Shown piece by piece: positions 61,436 through 64,000 of a DNA stretch of 64,000 nucleotides. A program made the translations under genes and the position numbers. Source of the DNA: Fulvivirga maritima. GTDB lineage: Bacteria > Bacteroidota > Bacteroidia > Cytophagales > Cyclobacteriaceae. The number at the start of each line of letters is the position of its first letter. The stretch's first letter is position 1. The stretch spans positions 1,425,501 through 1,489,500 of the forward strand of contig NZ_CP089980.1 in NCBI RefSeq assembly GCF_021389955.1. Reading direction: 5' to 3'. The notes below the pieces were generated by a model. It saw nothing but the letters and a program-made list of their open reading frames with translations. It did not search any database and was not told the origin of the DNA.

Positions 61436-62344
61436 ATGGAAAAAGAAAAATTCACTGTTGATCAAATTTTATCCATGGATTTGCCTAACATTATTTTATA
61501 TGCAGCACCTGTAATGCTGTCATTAGTGGCAATAGAATGGATAATAAGTTACAAGCAGAAAAAAGACTATTATGATTCGAAAGATACTATTTCTGCTGCT
61601 GTAATAGGTCTGGTAAATGTGGCTATGAGTGCAGGGTTAAAGATAGTTACCTTTGGTATTATTTTATTCTTTTATAATCTAGTGCCTTGGTCTATTCCTC
61701 CTACATGGTGGTCATATATACTATGCATCATCTGGATTGATTTCTGGAGATATTGGGCTCACAGAGTGGGACACGAAAACAGATTCTGGTGGGCAACACA
61801 CGTTACACACCATAATTCAGAAAAGTACAACTGGTCTGTGGCGTTCCGTCTTAGCTGGACTCAGCACATTAAAGTTATATTCTTTATCCCGGTGGCGCTT
61901 ACTGGTTTTCACCCGGTAGTATTCTTTATATGTCACCAGATAGAAGTTTTATATCAATTCTGGATTCATACCGAGTATATCCATAAGTTGCCTCGTCCTA
62001 TTGAGTATATTTTCACTACACCGTCGCACCACAGAGTGCACCATTCTAGTGATCCTAAATACCTGGATAAAAACTATGGTTCTACCCTTATCATTTGGGA
62101 TAGAATATTTGGTACATTTCAGCCAGAAGAAGAAAGACCTAAATACGGCCTTACAGAACCGGTAAACACTTACAACCCTATTACATTGAATTTTCACGAA
62201 TGGCGTGATATTTTCAGAGATGTAAAGAACAGTAAGTCACTGAAAGAAGCTTATCATATGATGTTTGGTAGCCCGGCTCAAATAGCAGCAGAAAAGAAAG
62301 CAGCTATGGAAGCAGCAGCTCATCAAGAGCAAAAAGCGGCTTAA
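61436..62344 (+). CDS. Sterol desaturase / fatty acid hydroxylase family protein
   Basis: A membrane di-iron oxygenase, 302 residues from the ATG at 61436 (an in-frame GTG at 61430 is less likely). About four hydrophobic segments. The eight-His motifs are complete: HRVGH, HVTHHNSEKYNW, HQIEVLYQFWIHTEYIHKLP, and PSHHRVHHSSD followed by LDKNYG. Bacterial relatives hydroxylate lipids or carotenoids; the substrate is not shown by context. The C-terminus is a polar Ala/Glu/Lys/Gln tail (QIAAEKKAAMEAAAHQEQKA) of unclear role. Followed by a bidirectional terminator. Confidence 0.92.
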   Translation: MEKEKFTVDQILSMDLPNIILYAAPVMLSLVAIEWIISYKQKKDYYDSKDTISAAVIGLVNVAMSAGLKIVTFGIILFFYNLVPWSIPPTWWSYILCIIWIDFWRYWAHRVGHENRFWWATHVTHHNSEKYNWSVAFRLSWTQHIKVIFFIPVALTGFHPVVFFICHQIEVLYQFWIHTEYIHKLPRPIEYIFTTPSHHRVHHSSDPKYLDKNYGSTLIIWDRIFGTFQPEEERPKYGLTEPVNTYNPITLNFHEWRDIFRDVKNSKSLKEAYHMMFGSPAQIAAEKKAAMEAAAHQEQKAA

Positions 62345-62363
62345 AAACCATTTGAAGAAATTT

Positions 62364-62399
62364 AAAAAGGTCGGTTCATAACAGAGCCGACCTTTTTTA
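62364..62399. terminator. Bidirectional terminator between the desaturase and ABC genes
   Basis: A 14-bp stem with one G-T pair (62364-62377 with 62384-62397), 6-base loop, A run before and T run after. It serves both convergent genes. Confidence 0.85.
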
Positions 62400-62401
62400 T
62401 T

Positions 62402-63100
62402 CTATCCATTATTAAAATACTCTTGCAGCTCTGTAAGGGTAGAAGGTGACGTGTTAAGATCTTTTATCACCTCTCCTTTTTCTAAAACAATAATTCTATC
62501 ACACACCTCAGTAACATGAGTAAGATCATGACTAGATATCAGGTAGGTTACCGGGTGATCATTTCGGTATTCTATGAGTAGCTTTTTGAGCTTTATTTGA
62601 GTGCTGGGGTCTAGGTTGGCAAAAGGTTCATCAAGAATAATAATTTCAGGATTACCCAGAAACGCTGAGGCAATGCCTACCTTCTTCTGATTCCCTTTAG
62701 AAAGGTCTCTGATATATTTCTTCTTGCCGAGCACCTCATCGTTAAATATATTTACAAACCGCTGCAGCGCCAGACTAATGTCAGCCGGAGACATTTTGTG
62801 CAAGCCTCCCACAAAAGCAAAATATTCATCAGGAGTTAGAAAACTAATCAGAAAGCCTTCGTCAAGAAAAGAGCTGGTAAAGCTTTTCCACTCATCTTTA
62901 CCTTTAACAGGAATATCCTTGAGCAGCACTTCTCCATCATTAGGCATGATCAAATCCAGAATAACCCGAAACATGGTAGTTTTACCGGCTCCATTATTCC
63001 CCACTATTCCTACGGTACTACCTCCTTCTATTTGAATGGTGGGCAAATTAAGCACAATATTATCCTTATAATGCTTTCTTACCCCTTGTATTTTTATCAT
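62402..63100 (-). CDS. ABC transporter ATP-binding protein
   Basis: 232 residues, a single nucleotide-binding domain. Walker A GNNGAGKTT near 35, signature LSKGNQKKVGIA near 138, Walker B EIIILDEPFANLDP near 156, and the switch His in YLISSHDL. It is of the drug/antibiotic exporter-like type. Its ATG overlaps the stop of the DUF5687 permease gene (TAATG), so the two form one transporter. The substrate is unknown. Confidence 0.93.
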   Translation of the reverse strand: MIKIQGVRKHYKDNIVLNLPTIQIEGGSTVGIVGNNGAGKTTMFRVILDLIMPNDGEVLLKDIPVKGKDEWKSFTSSFLDEGFLISFLTPDEYFAFVGGLHKMSPADISLALQRFVNIFNDEVLGKKKYIRDLSKGNQKKVGIASAFLGNPEIIILDEPFANLDPSTQIKLKKLLIEYRNDHPVTYLISSHDLTHVTEVCDRIIVLEKGEVIKDLNTSPSTLTELQEYFNNG

Positions 63101-64000
63101 TATTCCTTCCTTAGTGAATCTGCTATTACGTACTTATAATTATTAAACCGCTTCACTAACACATCTATCAGCTTCTGGCGAAACATAATCCCTAGCACCC
63201 CTTGAAAAGCCACCAATACCACACCCCATACCGGCATACCTAAAATATAAAATAGCATATAACCCAGCAAAGGAGTAATAAAGCAAGGAACTGCTAATAG
63301 AAATTGAGCCAGGCCTGTGCCCTCATAATTAAACATACTTGACTTAGACAAATCTATCCTTTTTGGCTTTTTCCCTGTGAAATAAAGGATAAAGAATGAA
63401 TTCACCCCCATATTAAACAACAATGCTGCAATATGAATAAGGATAATTTTAGCCCCAAAAAAACCATATGGTAATGATAGCAGAAACCCTATGAGACATC
63501 CATAATCAAACAGCTTGAGCTTATTTTCAATAATCTGTCTATAGCTAATGTTTTTGGTAAGAAAAGTATCAAAATAGCCACTTTCCCAACTAAAACTAAA
63601 CTGACCATAGTTAATCATAAACCCACCAGTGATGAAAATACCAACAAAAATGAGCATGGCATAACCATCCATATAGTTTTCTTTAGTGTAAAAAAGGAAG
63701 CCATATAAAATAAAAAACAAAGACATAACCAGCATAGACCTTGGCCTTTTGTTCCTTAAAATCAGCCTTAGCTCCAGAGTGATAAGCTCATTTTTAAAAT
63801 GAGGATTGAAGTTAAACCATTTGCTGTCGTCCCTCTTTTCCTGCATTTGCTCAGCATAGAACGCATTTATGAAAGTATGAAAACATAAAATGTACAGCGC
63901 CACCAATAACAGAAAGATGATAACAGGCAATACATAAGATTGTAGCGATAACATGAATAGGTTAGCAGAAACCGCTTTAAAATCATAAATATGATAGTAA
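63100..64000 (-). CDS. DUF5687 family ABC permease (5' part outside window)
   Basis: The membrane partner of the ATPase. About 300 C-terminal residues are visible; the frame stays open to the window edge (YYHIYDFKAVSANLF precedes the first Met at 63954), so the true start is beyond 64000. Relatives are near 490 residues. About seven hydrophobic segments are visible, with FNPHFKNELITLELRLILRN and the conserved INYGQFSFSWESGYFDTFLT in the DUF5687 region. The C-terminus is short and basic (YVIADSLRKE). Exporter function is inferred from the pairing. Confidence 0.85.
   Translation of the reverse strand, partial: YYHIYDFKAVSANLFMLSLQSYVLPVIIFLLLVALYILCFHTFINAFYAEQMQEKRDDSKWFNFNPHFKNELITLELRLILRNKRPRSMLVMSLFFILYGFLFYTKENYMDGYAMLIFVGIFITGGFMINYGQFSFSWESGYFDTFLTKNISYRQIIENKLKLFDYGCLIGFLLSLPYGFFGAKIILIHIAALLFNMGVNSFFILYFTGKKPKRIDLSKSSMFNYEGTGLAQFLLAVPCFITPLLGYMLFYILGMPVWGVVLVAFQGVLGIMFRQKLIDVLVKRFNNYKYVIADSLRKE

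Noticed and set aside
1-64000. tRNA, rRNA, prophage, integrase or complete insertion sequence
   Set aside because: Intergenic gaps are short and none folds into a cloverleaf by eye; no transposase, integrase or phage structural protein is encoded.

Overview
The window is a stretch of ordinary chromosome from a Bacteroidota bacterium, most likely of the order Cytophagales (a Fulvivirga/Marivirga-like marine or soil glider). The evidence is low G+C, a SusC/SusD pair, a TonB receptor paired with a DUF4249 lipoprotein, a type IX secretion C-terminal sorting domain, a MurF-alanine racemase fusion, families largely confined to this phylum (DUF6452, DUF6048, DUF6702, DUF6134, DUF5687), and repeated promoter boxes of the Bacteroidota form TTTG-N(18-21)-TAnnTTTG. 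Species level is not resolvable by reading alone.

Layout. 1-6000: end of ribD, a free methionine sulfoxide reductase, then on the minus strand cdsA, glutamate dehydrogenase and a phosphatidylserine decarboxylase, a CPBP protease, and divergent dusB. 6009-11420 (minus): the rpsP-rimM-trmD-rplS translation cluster, with a soluble histidine kinase between trmD and rplS, followed by a membrane GAF/PAS sensor with no output domain. 11693-18480: the complete 2-oxoglutarate dehydrogenase set (sucA, sucB, lpdA), with two small envelope genes between E2 and E3. 18536-28074: a rhomboid protease, a FecA-like TonB receptor with a DUF4249 lipoprotein, and a convergent SusD/SusC pair. 28448-33621: rpmA-rplU, a coiled-coil protein of unknown function, and class Ia ribonucleotide reductase. 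33762-43000: a DPP-IV-like S9 peptidase, a MITE-like element, a 2'-5' RNA ligase family protein, DUF6702, HupE/UreJ and two tandem M1 peptidases. 43007-48803: peroxiredoxin, a ZnuD-like TonB receptor and lipoprotein that share a palindromic operator candidate, a class C acid phosphatase, and a CsaA-like protein. 48918-64000: murF-alr, a shortened DUF3857 protein, radA, UPF0316, a T9SS cargo protein, a D-cysteine desulfhydrase-like enzyme with an M20 amidohydrolase, an ECF sigma/anti-sigma/DUF4097 operon, a sterol desaturase family protein, and an ABC exporter cut by the window end.

How genes work together. Central carbon metabolism (OGDH complex, GDH), translation, dNTP synthesis, lipid and peptidoglycan precursor synthesis and outer-membrane nutrient uptake dominate. 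There is no prophage, integrative element, CRISPR array, rRNA or tRNA gene that I can recognise. The points most worth a second look are: (i) a sensor without a kinase and a kinase without a sensor on either side of rplS; (ii) the shared 15-bp palindrome on the promoters of the ZnuD-like receptor and its lipoprotein; (iii) the MITE-like element ending 6 bp before a start codon; (iv) the DUF3857 protein that appears to have lost its transglutaminase core; and (v) envelope genes embedded in the OGDH operon. No clear new defence or mobile system was found.
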